Of a stretch of 45,298 nucleotides of DNA, positions 21,275 to 29,571 are shown piece after piece; within the stretch, counting starts at the first letter, position 1; the number at the start of each line of letters is the position of its first letter. A program made the translations under genes and the position numbers. The stretch is taken from assembly GCA_017848755.1 (NCBI GenBank), contig JAFIHI010000115.1:1-45298 (forward strand), written 5' to 3'. The stretch comes from Nakamurella sp. GTDB taxonomy: Bacteria > Actinomycetota > Actinomycetes > Mycobacteriales > Nakamurellaceae. Below the pieces are notes generated by a model, which saw only the letters and a list, made by a program, of their open reading frames with translations, was not told the origin of the DNA and ran no database searches.

Positions 21275-22022
21275 ACGCCCCGTCGATCACGGCCGTCGCG
21301 TCGCCGCGGGAGCGGAGGTACGCCTGGAAATGCGTCGCCCACACCCGCGACCACTCGGCCTGCTGCCGATGCAGCGCGTCGACCGGCGCGTTGCCCACCT
21401 CCGGGTAGGCGATCGCGATGGACCGCGCCACCAGACAAGCGGCGATGGCGTCACCATCGGCGGAATGCGCATCTGTCGCCGCAACGCGGTAGTGTTCGGC
21501 CGCAACCTGGAGGGTGCGCTTGCCGCGGCGATACCGGTCCACGGCACGGTCGATGACCAGCGGGTCGATGATGGCCGCGCTCACCCATCCGTCCCGGCTC
21601 GCCAGGCCCCGCAAACCGTGCCGCGCGAGGGATGCGTCGAGCAGCGTCAGGTCGTACGCGGCATTGAACACCACGATCGGCAGCCCGGCCTGCCAGGCCC
21701 GCTCCAGCGCGGACGCGATCTCGCCGACCGCCACACCCACCGGGACCCCGTGTGCCCGCGCATGCTCGGTCGTGATGCCGTGCACCGCGGTCGCCTGTTC
21801 CGGGATCGGCACGCCGGGATCGATGAGCCAACGCTGCGACCGCGGATCGACGGTGCCGTCGGGTCGCACGTAGACGACTGCCGCGGTCACGGTACGCGCC
21901 GTCATCGGGTCGGTGCCCGTGGTCTCCAGGTCGAAGCCGACCAGCGTGCCGAGGTGCCACGGCAGTGCGCCGTCTGCAGGGAAATGCCCGGGGAATGGTG
22001 CCTGGGTTGCGGACTGAGTCAT
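21255..22022 (-). CDS. 3'-5' exonuclease, DnaQ-like (DEDDh)
   Basis: A 255-residue exonuclease of the DEDDh superfamily. ExoI is VGFDLETTGTD (Asp31, Glu33), ExoII is VVFNAAYDLTLLD (Asp124) and ExoIII is AHSADGDA (His186, Asp191), so all five catalytic residues are present. Unlike polymerase III epsilon it stands alone, and its role may be repair or nucleic acid turnover. ATG 22022 has GGAGG five bases upstream; a more upstream ATG at 22061 lacks one. The 3' end runs into a 17-bp tandem repeat, which may have altered the last residues (PLRLR). Confidence 0.9.
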   Translation of the reverse strand: MTQSATQAPFPGHFPADGALPWHLGTLVGFDLETTGTDPMTARTVTAAVVYVRPDGTVDPRSQRWLIDPGVPIPEQATAVHGITTEHARAHGVPVGVAVGEIASALERAWQAGLPIVVFNAAYDLTLLDASLARHGLRGLASRDGWVSAAIIDPLVIDRAVDRYRRGKRTLQVAAEHYRVAATDAHSADGDAIAACLVARSIAIAYPEVGNAPVDALHRQQAEWSRVWATHFQAYLRSRGDATAVIDGAWPLRLR

Positions 22023-22121
22023 CGTCGCCTCCGGTATCGATCGCCGCGTCGTGTCCGGCAAGCGTAGAACGGCGTGCCGACAGCCGCGGCGCCGGCGATC
22101 GCCGTGTGGACAACCCCTGCG

Positions 22122-23906
22122 TCAGATGCGCGCAGGCTCCGTGTAGCTGCCCCACACCTCGCGCAGCGCTCCGCAGATCTCGCCGAGGGTCGCCTCGGCC
22201 CGGACGGCGTCCAGCATCGCCGGGACGAGGTTCCCACTTCCCTGGGCAACGCTCGTCATATCCGCGAGAAGCCTTGCTACCTCGGCGTTATCGCGTCCGG
22301 CACGTCGTTTCGCCAGCTGCGTGTTCTGCTCCTTCTCCACCTCGTCCGAGATGCGCAGGATGGCCAGGTCGTCGCCGACGCCACCGGTGAGCGTGTTCAC
22401 ACCGACCATCTTCTTCGTGCCCCGGTCGAGGGCGACCGCGTAGGCGAAGGCCGCGTCCGCGCTCTCCCCGGTGAAGTACCCGTTCTCGATCCCACGCAGG
22501 ATGCCCGACGTCATCTCGCCGATCGGATGATCCCCGGACGGATGCGCCTCGCGCGCAAAGGCCTTGATCCGGTCGAAGATCTTCTCGGCCTCGGCCTCCA
22601 TGCGATCGGTGAGCGCCTCGACGTACCAACTGCCGCCGAGCGGGTCGGCCACGTTGGCGACGCCCGTCTCCTCCATGATCACCTGCTGGGTGCGCAGCGC
22701 GATCTGGGCGCTCTTGTCGGTGGGCAGCGCGAGCACCTCGTCGAGCGCGTTGGTGTGCAGCGAGTTGGTGCCGCCCAGGACGGCGGCGAGCGCTTCGAGA
22801 GCCGTTCGTACGATGTTGTTCTCGGGTTGCTGCGCGGTGAGCGACACGCCGGCGGTTTGAGTGTGGAACTTCAGCCACTGCGCGCGAGGGCTGGTGGCCC
22901 CGTATACATCTCGCATCCAGCGGGCCCAGATACGCCGTGCCGCACGGAATTTCGCGATCTCCTCGAAGAAGTCGATATGCGAGTCGAAGAAGAACGAGAG
23001 GCCCGGAGCGAACGCGTTCACATCCATGCCGCGCGAAAGGCCCAGCTCCACGTATCCGAAGCCGTCGGCAAGCGTGTAGGCGAGCTCCTGCGCCGCGGTG
23101 GATCCGGCCTCGCGGATGTGGTACCCGGACACCGACAACGGTTTGTACGCCGGGATATTCGCCGTGCAGTACTCCATCAGGTCACCGATGAGACGCAGGT
23201 GCGGTTCCGGCGCGAACAGCCATTCCTTCTGGGCGATGTACTCCTTGAAGATATCGGTCTGCAGCGTCCCGTTGAGGTGATCGATGGTGGCCCCCTGTCG
23301 CTCGGCTGCTACCAGGTACATGCAGAACACCGGGACCGCCGGGCCGGAGATCGTCATGGACGTCGTCACGCCGGCCAGGTCGATCCCGTCGAACAGCACC
23401 TCCATATCGGCCGCCGAGTCGATGGCCACCCCGCAGTGCCCGACCTCGCCGAGCGAGCGCGCATCGTCCGAGTCGCGTCCCATTAGGGTCGGCATATCGA
23501 ACGCGACCGACAGGCCGTTGCCGCCCTCGGCGAGGATCATCTTGTATCTCTTGTTCGTGTCCACCGCGTTGCCGAACCCGGCGAACTGCCGGATGGTCCA
23601 CGGCTTCCCGCGGTATCCGGTGGCGTGCAGCCCGCGGGTGAACGGGTACTCCCCCGGCCAGCCGATGCGATCGAATCCGGTGACGGAGTCCCCGGGCGGC
23701 GGGCCGTAGACCGGGTCCACCTCCAGGCCGGACAACGTCGTGAAGTCCGCGTCGCGTACCCGCCCGGCCGCCTCGTCGGCGTCGTATCGCTGTTGCCAGC
23801 CGCGGCGCCCCGCATCGATGGTGTCGGCATCGGTCGCGCGGTCGTCGGCCACCGGTTTCGCACTGGGCACTGCGTCCGGCTCCGCGTGCGACGTGTCGAT
23901 CGTCAT
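22122..23906 (-). CDS. icmA: Acyl-CoA mutase large subunit, isobutyryl-CoA mutase (IcmA) type
   Basis: A 594-residue coenzyme-B12-dependent acyl-CoA mutase substrate subunit without a B12-binding domain, so a small subunit must be encoded elsewhere. It resembles methylmalonyl-CoA mutase, but the residues at the Tyr89 and Arg207 positions of that enzyme are Phe108 (PWTIRQFAGFG) and Gln226 (IFKEYIAQKEW). This Phe/Gln pair, with the same spacing of 118 residues, is the signature of isobutyryl-CoA mutase (Phe80/Gln198), which interconverts isobutyryl- and n-butyryl-CoA. AGGAGG lies nine bases before ATG 23906. It diverges from marR, and a MeaB chaperone and thiolase lie nearby, consistent with valine or butyrate metabolism. 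Databases often label such proteins methylmalonyl-CoA mutase. Confidence 0.82.
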   Translation of the reverse strand: MTIDTSHAEPDAVPSAKPVADDRATDADTIDAGRRGWQQRYDADEAAGRVRDADFTTLSGLEVDPVYGPPPGDSVTGFDRIGWPGEYPFTRGLHATGYRGKPWTIRQFAGFGNAVDTNKRYKMILAEGGNGLSVAFDMPTLMGRDSDDARSLGEVGHCGVAIDSAADMEVLFDGIDLAGVTTSMTISGPAVPVFCMYLVAAERQGATIDHLNGTLQTDIFKEYIAQKEWLFAPEPHLRLIGDLMEYCTANIPAYKPLSVSGYHIREAGSTAAQELAYTLADGFGYVELGLSRGMDVNAFAPGLSFFFDSHIDFFEEIAKFRAARRIWARWMRDVYGATSPRAQWLKFHTQTAGVSLTAQQPENNIVRTALEALAAVLGGTNSLHTNALDEVLALPTDKSAQIALRTQQVIMEETGVANVADPLGGSWYVEALTDRMEAEAEKIFDRIKAFAREAHPSGDHPIGEMTSGILRGIENGYFTGESADAAFAYAVALDRGTKKMVGVNTLTGGVGDDLAILRISDEVEKEQNTQLAKRRAGRDNAEVARLLADMTSVAQGSGNLVPAMLDAVRAEATLGEICGALREVWGSYTEPARI

Positions 23907-24080
23907 GGCAGTCCGCCTCCTCGGGCGCGGGAGCCGGGATCGCCGGCGCGCGCCGCATCGTGACCATCGAACGTGATCAGCGTGATTATTATGATATCCG
24001 ACTATTGGACCTCCCATTACTTCGCTGGGTGAGCGCCTCCCACTACTTTGGCGACCCGGCACCCTTGCTACCGTCGAGCA
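23907..24080. promoter_or_regulatory. Divergent icmA/marR control region
   Basis: 174 bases with an unusually AT-rich core (23982-24006) whose minus strand contains TATCAT and CATAAT, candidate -10 boxes for icmA. On plus, TACCGT (24069-24074) is six bases before the marR ATG, a leaderless geometry. Two direct repeats CCTCCCAYTACTT (24010-24022 and 24036-24048, 26 bases apart start to start) are candidate regulator sites. Function inferred. Confidence 0.5.
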
Positions 24081-24593
24081 ATGACCATGAACGTCACCAC
24101 GCCGCGGCTCCCGTTCGACCCGATCGCCAAGGCCGCCGAGACGTGGCGGCAGCGGATCGGCCCCAACTGGGCGATGAGCGCGGTGACGAACATCATGCGC
24201 GTTCAGCAGATCCTGCAGGCGTCGGTGGACGAGGCGCTCCGCCCGCACGGCCTCACCTTCGCCCGCTACGAGGCGCTCGTGCTGCTGTCGTTCTCGCAAC
24301 GCGGCTCGCTGCCGATGCGCATGATGGGCGAACGCCTGCAGTTGCACCCGACATCGATCACCAACATCGTCGATCGGCTGGAGGCCGACGGGCTGGTGCG
24401 CCGGCTGCGGCATCCTTCGGATCGCCGCACCACGCTCGTGGAGATCACCGAGGCCGGCAAGGGCCGGCTCGGCCCGGCCACGGACGCCGTCATGGACGCC
24501 GATTTCGGCCTGGTCGGCCTGTCCGAGGCGGACGCCGACGCGCTGGGTGCGCTGCTCACGAACGTGCGCCGCGCCGCCGGCGATTTCGACTAG
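24081..24593 (+). CDS. MarR-family transcriptional regulator
   Basis: A 170-residue winged-helix regulator. The helix-turn-helix and wing are LPMRMMGERLQLHPTSITN and VRRLRHPSDRRTTLVEITEAG, with the DRR(T/S)xxVxIT wing motif typical of MarR. It is transcribed away from icmA and is likely to control it and perhaps itself, sensing a CoA ester or related acid; this is inferred from position. ATG 24081 has no ribosome site but a TACCGT box six bases upstream; a second ATG at 24087 is possible. Its stop codon overlaps the stop of the convergent meaB (CTAG, 24590-24593). Confidence 0.9.
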   Translation: MTMNVTTPRLPFDPIAKAAETWRQRIGPNWAMSAVTNIMRVQQILQASVDEALRPHGLTFARYEALVLLSFSQRGSLPMRMMGERLQLHPTSITNIVDRLEADGLVRRLRHPSDRRTTLVEITEAGKGRLGPATDAVMDADFGLVGLSEADADALGALLTNVRRAAGDFD

Positions 24594-25573
24594 CGGCGGA
24601 GCCAGTCCAGGACGGTCTCGGCCGCGCGGTGGGCATCGAGGTCACCGTGTATGACGCTGTTCGCGGCCCGGTCCAGTTCGGCCCGCCCCGCCGGTTCGGC
24701 CAGCGCCCCGCGGAGCCGCTCCATGACGACCGATCGCACCGCGGCACCGGCGCGCCGCAGCTGCCGGTTCACCAGAGCACCGGACGACCGGAGGTAGGAA
24801 CGGTGCCGGGCGAAGGCGTCAGCGAGTTCCGGAACTCCCGTGCCGTGCTCGGCGATCGTCAACAGCACGGGGATCTCCCAGCCGGGCTCGCGCTGCGCGG
24901 CGCCGGACCCACGTCCGAGGGCAACCACGGACCGGAGCTCACGGGCGGTGGTTCGCGCGCCCTCATGATCGGCCTTGTTGACGACGAGAATGTCCGCGAT
25001 CTCCATGATCCCGGCCTTGGCCGCCTGCACCGCGTCGCCCATGCCGGGTGCGAGCACGACCGCGACGGTGTCCGCCTGGTTCATCACGTCGACCTCGCTC
25101 TGCCCCACGCCGACCGTCTCGATGATCACGACGTCATATCCGAGCGCCGACATCAGGTCGACGGCGGCCGGCGTTCCCGCGGACAGGCCGCCCAGGTTCC
25201 CGCGGGACGACAGCGAGCGGATGAAGACGCCGACGTCGGTCGCATGCTCTGCCATGCGGACCCGATCGCCGAGCAGTGCGCCGCCGGTCAGCGGGCTGGA
25301 CGGGTCGACGGCGAGCACCGCGACTGTTGGGGCAGGCTGCCCGCCGTCGCTCGTTCGCAGATGGCGCAGCAGGGCGGCGGTTAGGGTCGACTTGCCGGCA
25401 CCGGGCGCGCCGGTGATGCCGATGATGTGGGCCTCCCGCGACAGTCCGGTCAGGGGCCGCGCGACGAGCGCGGCATCCGGGCCGCCGTTCTCCACGATCG
25501 TCAGCAGCCGTGCCACGGCCCGGACAGAGCCGCTGCGCGCCGCAGCGATCAGCGCGGCAACGGTGCCCGTCAC
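24590..25573 (-). CDS. meaB: MeaB/ArgK-family GTPase, acyl-CoA mutase chaperone
   Basis: MeaB-type G proteins gate cofactor B12 delivery and protect acyl-CoA mutases from inactivation. The 327-residue product has the P-loop GAPGAGKS (55-62), DPSSPLTGGALLGDR, switch segment ETVGVGQSEVD (152-162) and base-specificity motif NKAD (199-202). GTG 25573 is five bases after the thiolase stop, so it is probably cotranscribed with the thiolase. The neighbouring icmA is the likely client, though a methylmalonyl-CoA mutase elsewhere may also be. Confidence 0.92.
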   Translation of the reverse strand: MTGTVAALIAAARSGSVRAVARLLTIVENGGPDAALVARPLTGLSREAHIIGITGAPGAGKSTLTAALLRHLRTSDGGQPAPTVAVLAVDPSSPLTGGALLGDRVRMAEHATDVGVFIRSLSSRGNLGGLSAGTPAAVDLMSALGYDVVIIETVGVGQSEVDVMNQADTVAVVLAPGMGDAVQAAKAGIMEIADILVVNKADHEGARTTARELRSVVALGRGSGAAQREPGWEIPVLLTIAEHGTGVPELADAFARHRSYLRSSGALVNRQLRRAGAAVRSVVMERLRGALAEPAGRAELDRAANSVIHGDLDAHRAAETVLDWLRR

Positions 25574-25578
25574 CGCGA

Positions 25579-26766
25579 TCAGGCGGCGGACGGCACGGTC
25601 ACGATCAATGCGTCACCCTGCCCGCCGCCGCCGCACAGCGCGGCGACGCCTCTGCCGCCGCCGCGGCGGCGCAACTCCAGCGCGAGGTGCAGCACCATGC
25701 GCGCCCCGGACATGCCGATCGGGTGTCCGAGAGCGATGGCCCCGCCGTTGACGTTGAGGATATCCTCGCTGATGCCGAGGTCGCGGGCCGACGCGATCCC
25801 AACCGCCGCGAACGCCTCGTTGATCTCGTACAAGTCGAGATCGGCCGGGCTCAGTCCGGCCTTCTTGCACGCGGCGCGGATCGCGTTCGCCGGTTGAAGC
25901 TGCAGCGACGAGTCCGGGCCGGCCACCACGCCGTGGGCGCCGATCTCGGCCAGGTAGGCGAGCCCGCGCCGCTCGGCCTCCGCCTTGTCCATGACGACGA
26001 CCGCGCACGCGCCGTCGGAGATCTGCGAGGCGGACCCCGCCGTGATCGTGCCGTCGCTGCGAAAGGCGGGCTTGAGCCTGGCCAGCGTCTCCACCGTGGT
26101 GTCCGGCCGGATGCCCTCATCTGCGGATACCGTCATACTCGATCGGCGGCCCGGCACCTCGACGGGTTCGATCTCCTCCGCGAAGATGCCGGCGGCCGCG
26201 GCGGCGGCCGCGCGCTGGTGGGAGCGCGCCGAGAACGCATCCTGCTCCGTGCGGGTGAGTTCCGGTTCCCGATTGCGGTTTTCAGTCAACTCACCCATGG
26301 CGACGTCGGTGAAGACGTCCCAGAGGCCGTCATACGCCATGTGGTCGAGCATCGTTACGTTGCCATACCGGTAGCCCGAGCGAGAGTGTGGTAGCAGGTG
26401 CGGCGCCTGGGTCATCGACTCCATACCGCCGGCGACGACGGTCGTGAACTCACCGGCGCGGATCAACTGGTCGGCCAGCGCGATCGCGTCCAGGCCGGAC
26501 AGGCACACCTTGTTGATCGTCAGCGCCGGAACCGACATGCTGATTCCACCGGCGACCGCGGCCTGCCGAGCGGTGATCTGGCCGCAGCCGGCCTGCAGCA
26601 CCTGCCCCATGATCACGTAGTCGACCTCGCCCGGGTCGACGGCGGCCCGCCGGAGCGCCCCGCGGATGGCGACGCCGCCGAGATCTGTCGCACTGACGGT
26701 CCCCAACTCCCCGGACAGTCGCCCGATCGGCGTGCGTGCTCCGGCCAAAATCACTGTGCTTCCCAT
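25579..26766 (-). CDS. Acetyl-CoA C-acetyltransferase (thiolase)
   Basis: A 395-residue thiolase II. Nucleophile Cys88 lies in [12 protein letters not shown], the catalytic His in [17 protein letters not shown] and the second Cys in [11 protein letters not shown]; the [16 protein letters not shown] and [10 protein letters not shown] segments are also canonical. It condenses or cleaves acetoacetyl-CoA, with short-chain preference inferred. Its position beside methylmalonyl-CoA epimerase and near a thioredoxin and glg genes parallels fadA4 of Mycobacterium tuberculosis. The ATG has no ribosome site but a TAGCGT box seven bases upstream. A CGTCATACTCG motif lies within the gene at 26131. Confidence 0.93.
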   Translation of the reverse strand: MGSTVILAGARTPIGRLSGELGTVSATDLGGVAIRGALRRAAVDPGEVDYVIMGQVLQAGCGQITARQAAVAGGISMSVPALTINKVCLSGLDAIALADQLIRAGEFTTVVAGGMESMTQAPHLLPHSRSGYRYGNVTMLDHMAYDGLWDVFTDVAMGELTENRNREPELTRTEQDAFSARSHQRAAAAAAAGIFAEEIEPVEVPGRRSSMTVSADEGIRPDTTVETLARLKPAFRSDGTITAGSASQISDGACAVVVMDKAEAERRGLAYLAEIGAHGVVAGPDSSLQLQPANAIRAACKKAGLSPADLDLYEINEAFAAVGIASARDLGISEDILNVNGGAIALGHPIGMSGARMVLHLALELRRRGGGRGVAALCGGGGQGDALIVTVPSAA

Positions 26767-26807
26767 GGCTCAAACGCTAGCGCAGGGGTTGCCGATACGG
26801 TGTGCGC
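26767..26807. promoter_or_regulatory. Compact back-to-back leaderless promoters (thiolase / epimerase)
   Basis: The 41 bases between the two starts contain minus-strand TAGCGT (26779-26774), seven bases before the thiolase ATG, and plus-strand TACGGT (26796-26801), six bases before the epimerase ATG. The boxes are 16 bases apart, so each lies where the other's -35 would be. Neither looks like TTGACA, so these may be -10-only promoters that compete for RNA polymerase. Confidence 0.55.
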
Positions 26808-27263
26808 ATGGGAGAAGAAGCTGCCGCCGCCACCGGGCTCGAGGGCATCGAGGTTCTCGCCGTCGACCACGTCGGCATCGCGGTGCCGGATCTCGATGCC
26901 GCAATCGCCTTCTACACCGGCGTTCTCGCGGGCGTCGTCGAGCATCGGGAGCACAACGCCGATCAGCAGATCGACGAGGCGATGATCGTTTTCGACACGA
27001 ACGGCACCGCGGCGCGCATCCAACTGATCGCCCCCGCCGGCCCGGACAGCACCATCGCGAAGTTCCTGGACCGCAGCGGCCCCGGTCTGCAGCAACTGGC
27101 CGTCCGGGTCCCGGACGTTCGCATCGCGGCGGATCGGTTGCGCGCCAAGGGTTTGCGCCTGCTGTATGACGAACCGCGACGGGGTACGGCCGGCTCATCC
27201 ATCAACTTCGTGCACCCGAAGGACGCCGGTGGGGTGTTGATCGAACTCGTGCAGGCGCCGTGA
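26808..27263 (+). CDS. mce: Methylmalonyl-CoA epimerase
   Basis: The 151-residue glyoxalase-fold protein interconverts (R)- and (S)-methylmalonyl-CoA. Two beta-alpha-beta-beta-beta modules are seen, with metal ligands His21 (VDHVGIAVPD), Gln72 (RIQLIAP) and Glu146 (LIELVQ). The third histidine of the Propionibacterium enzyme (GLHHMAW) is replaced: the protein has GLQQLAVRV (residues 93-101). The LLYDEPRRGTAGSSINFVHPKDAGGVLIEL ending fits the family. ATG 26808 is chosen because TACGGT stands six bases before it; GTG 26802 is the alternative. It diverges from thiolase. Confidence 0.9.
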   Translation: MGEEAAAATGLEGIEVLAVDHVGIAVPDLDAAIAFYTGVLAGVVEHREHNADQQIDEAMIVFDTNGTAARIQLIAPAGPDSTIAKFLDRSGPGLQQLAVRVPDVRIAADRLRAKGLRLLYDEPRRGTAGSSINFVHPKDAGGVLIELVQAP

Positions 27264-27288
27264 ACTGGGCGTCTGCCGTGCAGCCCAT

Positions 27289-27303
27289 TACTGTATGCGC
27301 ATG
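27289..27303 (+). promoter_or_regulatory. Candidate leaderless promoter of the DivIVA-like gene
   Basis: TACTGT (27289-27294), six bases, then ATG 27301. There is no Shine-Dalgarno sequence upstream. The geometry is the same as at hisF, glgE, marR and mce. Confidence 0.5.
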
Positions 27304-28746
27304 ACGTCCAATGGGAGCGCTGCGGCGCGGGAGCGGTTCAGTATCGTCCGCCGGGGTTACGCGCCGGACGAGGTGGCAGAGTACCTGGATCGTCTGGAGC
27401 GTGATCTCCAAGCGGCCGAAGGCGATCGCGCGGCCGCTGCGCGGCAGATGGCAGATCTCGCAACCGAACTCGCCGACGCGCATGCTGAATTGGCCGCGGC
27501 GCGCGCGAGTGCAGCGGACCTCCGTGCCGAGCTGGATCGACAGACCTCGCAGCCGATCACGATGTCGTCCCTGTCGGCGCGAATGCAGCGCATGCTGCAG
27601 ATCAGCGAGGAGGAGTCTGCGGAGATCCGCGCGGCCAGCGACCGATACCGCGCGGAGACGCGCGCCAGGGCCGACGCCGACGCCGAGCGGATCCGCGCGT
27701 CCGCCGCGGCAGAGGCCGACCGCTTGCGTTCGGACACCGAGACCGAGGTCGCCGCGATGCGTGCCGACATGGAGGCGGAGGTCGCCCGGGCGCAGGCGGA
27801 GATCGCCGACCAACGCGCCGACATGGACCGAGCACGGACGTCGGCGTACGAGCAGGCGAAGCGGCTGGTGACAGAGGCTCACGCCGACGCCGAGGCGACG
27901 CTCACCGAGGCGCGCGAGCGCGCCGAACACCTGTCGGCGGCAGCCGCCGCGGACCGCGTGAAGCAGGAAGAGGACTACGAGCTGGCGATCGAGGCCAGGC
28001 GCCGCCAGGCCCATCGGGCGATCGTCGAGGCGGAGCAGACGTCGCGCGCCGACGCGGCGCACCGCATCGACCAAGCAAACACGCATGCGCGCAAGGTCGT
28101 CGAATCGGCCAACGCGCACGCCGAGGATCTCCTGCGCCGCGCGGCCGCGGAATCGCACCAGCGTGTGGCGGAAGCCGACGAGGCGGTGCGCAGACTCGTG
28201 ACGATCCGCTCTGAGGTGCAGCAGCAGATCCTGGATCTCAGCGGTCGCCTCGCCGACGTGTCGGACATGATGGCGACGGTGCGAAAGGCGTTGGAGCCGC
28301 TACCGATCGAGGCCGGGCGCCCCGATGCCGGGGCATTCCCCGCGGACCCGGATATGACGACGATGCCGACGGCTGTGGCCGCGCTCACGGCAGCGCAAAT
28401 GCCCTGGCAACCCCCGGCGCCACCGACGAGCCCGGAATGGGAGCAGGAGTCCGAGCCGGTGGAAACCGCTGCGGCCGCTGACGGTTCGGACGGCGACACC
28501 GCGGAAAGCGCCGCAGACGACTCCGCGGACGACATCTCGGAAACCACTGCGGACGACACTCCGGAGGACACCGCGGAGAACACTGCGGAGAACTCAGCAC
28601 CGGAAACCACCCGGGTCGCCAAAGGGAAGAAACGGAAGCCCGCCGTGCGCAGCCGCTCCGCGACCGGTGACACCGACGATGCGGCAGCCAACGGCACCGC
28701 TGAGAACACCGCCTCGAACGACGCCGCCGAGGTCGCTGCTTCCTGA
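27301..28746 (+). CDS. DivIVA-domain coiled-coil protein
   Basis: A 481-residue protein. Residues about 10-35 (FSIVRRGYAPDEVAEYLDRLE) match the N-terminal DivIVA motif that targets membranes of negative curvature. A long Ala/Glu/Arg-rich coiled coil follows (about 35-320), including the regular AEADRLRSDTETEVAAMRADM region. The last 140 residues are disordered, rich in Asp, Glu, Thr and Ala, broken by a basic KGKKRKP patch. It is longer than Wag31/DivIVA and resembles Scy-like or cellulose-binding-protein-annotated scaffolds of polar growth in actinomycetes. A role in cell shape or polar growth is inferred. The in-frame ATG at 27295 would place the start two codons earlier. Confidence 0.75.
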   Translation: MTSNGSAAARERFSIVRRGYAPDEVAEYLDRLERDLQAAEGDRAAAARQMADLATELADAHAELAAARASAADLRAELDRQTSQPITMSSLSARMQRMLQISEEESAEIRAASDRYRAETRARADADAERIRASAAAEADRLRSDTETEVAAMRADMEAEVARAQAEIADQRADMDRARTSAYEQAKRLVTEAHADAEATLTEARERAEHLSAAAAADRVKQEEDYELAIEARRRQAHRAIVEAEQTSRADAAHRIDQANTHARKVVESANAHAEDLLRRAAAESHQRVAEADEAVRRLVTIRSEVQQQILDLSGRLADVSDMMATVRKALEPLPIEAGRPDAGAFPADPDMTTMPTAVAALTAAQMPWQPPAPPTSPEWEQESEPVETAAAADGSDGDTAESAADDSADDISETTADDTPEDTAENTAENSAPETTRVAKGKKRKPAVRSRSATGDTDDAAANGTAENTASNDAAEVAAS

Positions 28747-28834
28747 TGCGTGTCGCCGCACTCGGTCCCAGACGCACGGGCCCGGGCACATTATTAGGCT
28801 GGCGACACAGTGACATAGGGGGTGGAGGTTCGAA

Positions 28835-29527
28835 ATGCAGCGAGGCGTGGGGCTGTCCATCGGCGCCGCGGTGCTATCGGTCACCCTAGGAGTCCTCGTC
28901 GGCGTCGTGATCCACGCCGGGATGGTGCAGCGCGCGGAGTCGTCGTCGGCGGGAGCCACTACATCCGATACAGGCCCGACCACTACCGATTCGGCCGGAT
29001 CTGTGCCGGGCACCACACCATCTCCGCCGACGGGCATCACCGGCACAGACGGCGTCACCGGCCCTGTCGCGCCGTCGACCGTGCCATCGACAGCACCATC
29101 AACGGCGCCGGCCACGAGCGAGGCGCCGTCGCCCGGCACCGACAGCGGTGGCACCGACAGCGGTGGCACTGGCAGCAGCGTCACCCAGAGCGGCGTCAGC
29201 AACACCGTTCCGAATGGCACCGTCACCGCCCCGACAAGCGCGCCGACCACCATTACGATCACCAGCACCGTCACCGGGAGCAACTCGCAGACCGGATTCA
29301 ATGCCGCGTCCGCGCCCTGCGGCACGCTGGGTGCGGAGTCGTCGAGTTCGGACGGCACCACACTGTTCTGCCAACGCGATCAGTCGACCGGCACCTTGAC
29401 ATGGCGTGCGGTCGTGGCAGGCGGCGGGTGCCTCAACCAGTCGATGACGGGCGTGGGCAGCGACGGCAACAACTACATGTGCCAACTCGGTGCCGACGGC
29501 CGCAACCACTGGGTGCCGGCCGGCTGA
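28835..29527 (+). CDS. Secreted or membrane-anchored Thr/Ser-rich protein with duplicated C-terminal Cys module
   Basis: A 230-residue protein with an N-terminal hydrophobic segment (about 7-29, LSIGAAVLSVTLGVLVGVVI) that is a signal anchor or signal peptide. A low-complexity Ser/Thr/Pro/Gly linker (about 35-155) follows, likely wall-spanning and possibly glycosylated. The C-terminal 75 residues hold four Cys in two similar halves: C-x(n)-SSDGTTLFCQ...TWR and C-x(n)-GSDGNNYMCQ...HWV. GGAGG lies six bases before the ATG. I do not recognise a characterised family. It follows the DivIVA-like gene on the same strand by 88 bases. Confidence 0.7.
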   Translation: MQRGVGLSIGAAVLSVTLGVLVGVVIHAGMVQRAESSSAGATTSDTGPTTTDSAGSVPGTTPSPPTGITGTDGVTGPVAPSTVPSTAPSTAPATSEAPSPGTDSGGTDSGGTGSSVTQSGVSNTVPNGTVTAPTSAPTTITITSTVTGSNSQTGFNAASAPCGTLGAESSSSDGTTLFCQRDQSTGTLTWRAVVAGGGCLNQSMTGVGSDGNNYMCQLGADGRNHWVPAG

Positions 29528-29531
29528 CCGT

Positions 29532-29558
29532 CCGCCCCTGAAATACCGCGGCGGGCGG
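29532..29558. terminator. Possible hairpin between convergent secreted-protein gene and cdsA
   Basis: CCGCCC (29532-29537) and GGGCGG (29553-29558) can pair around a 15-base loop in the 44-base gap between converging stops. No T tract; weak support. Confidence 0.35.
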
Positions 29559-29571
29559 CGTAGCCAGGCCG

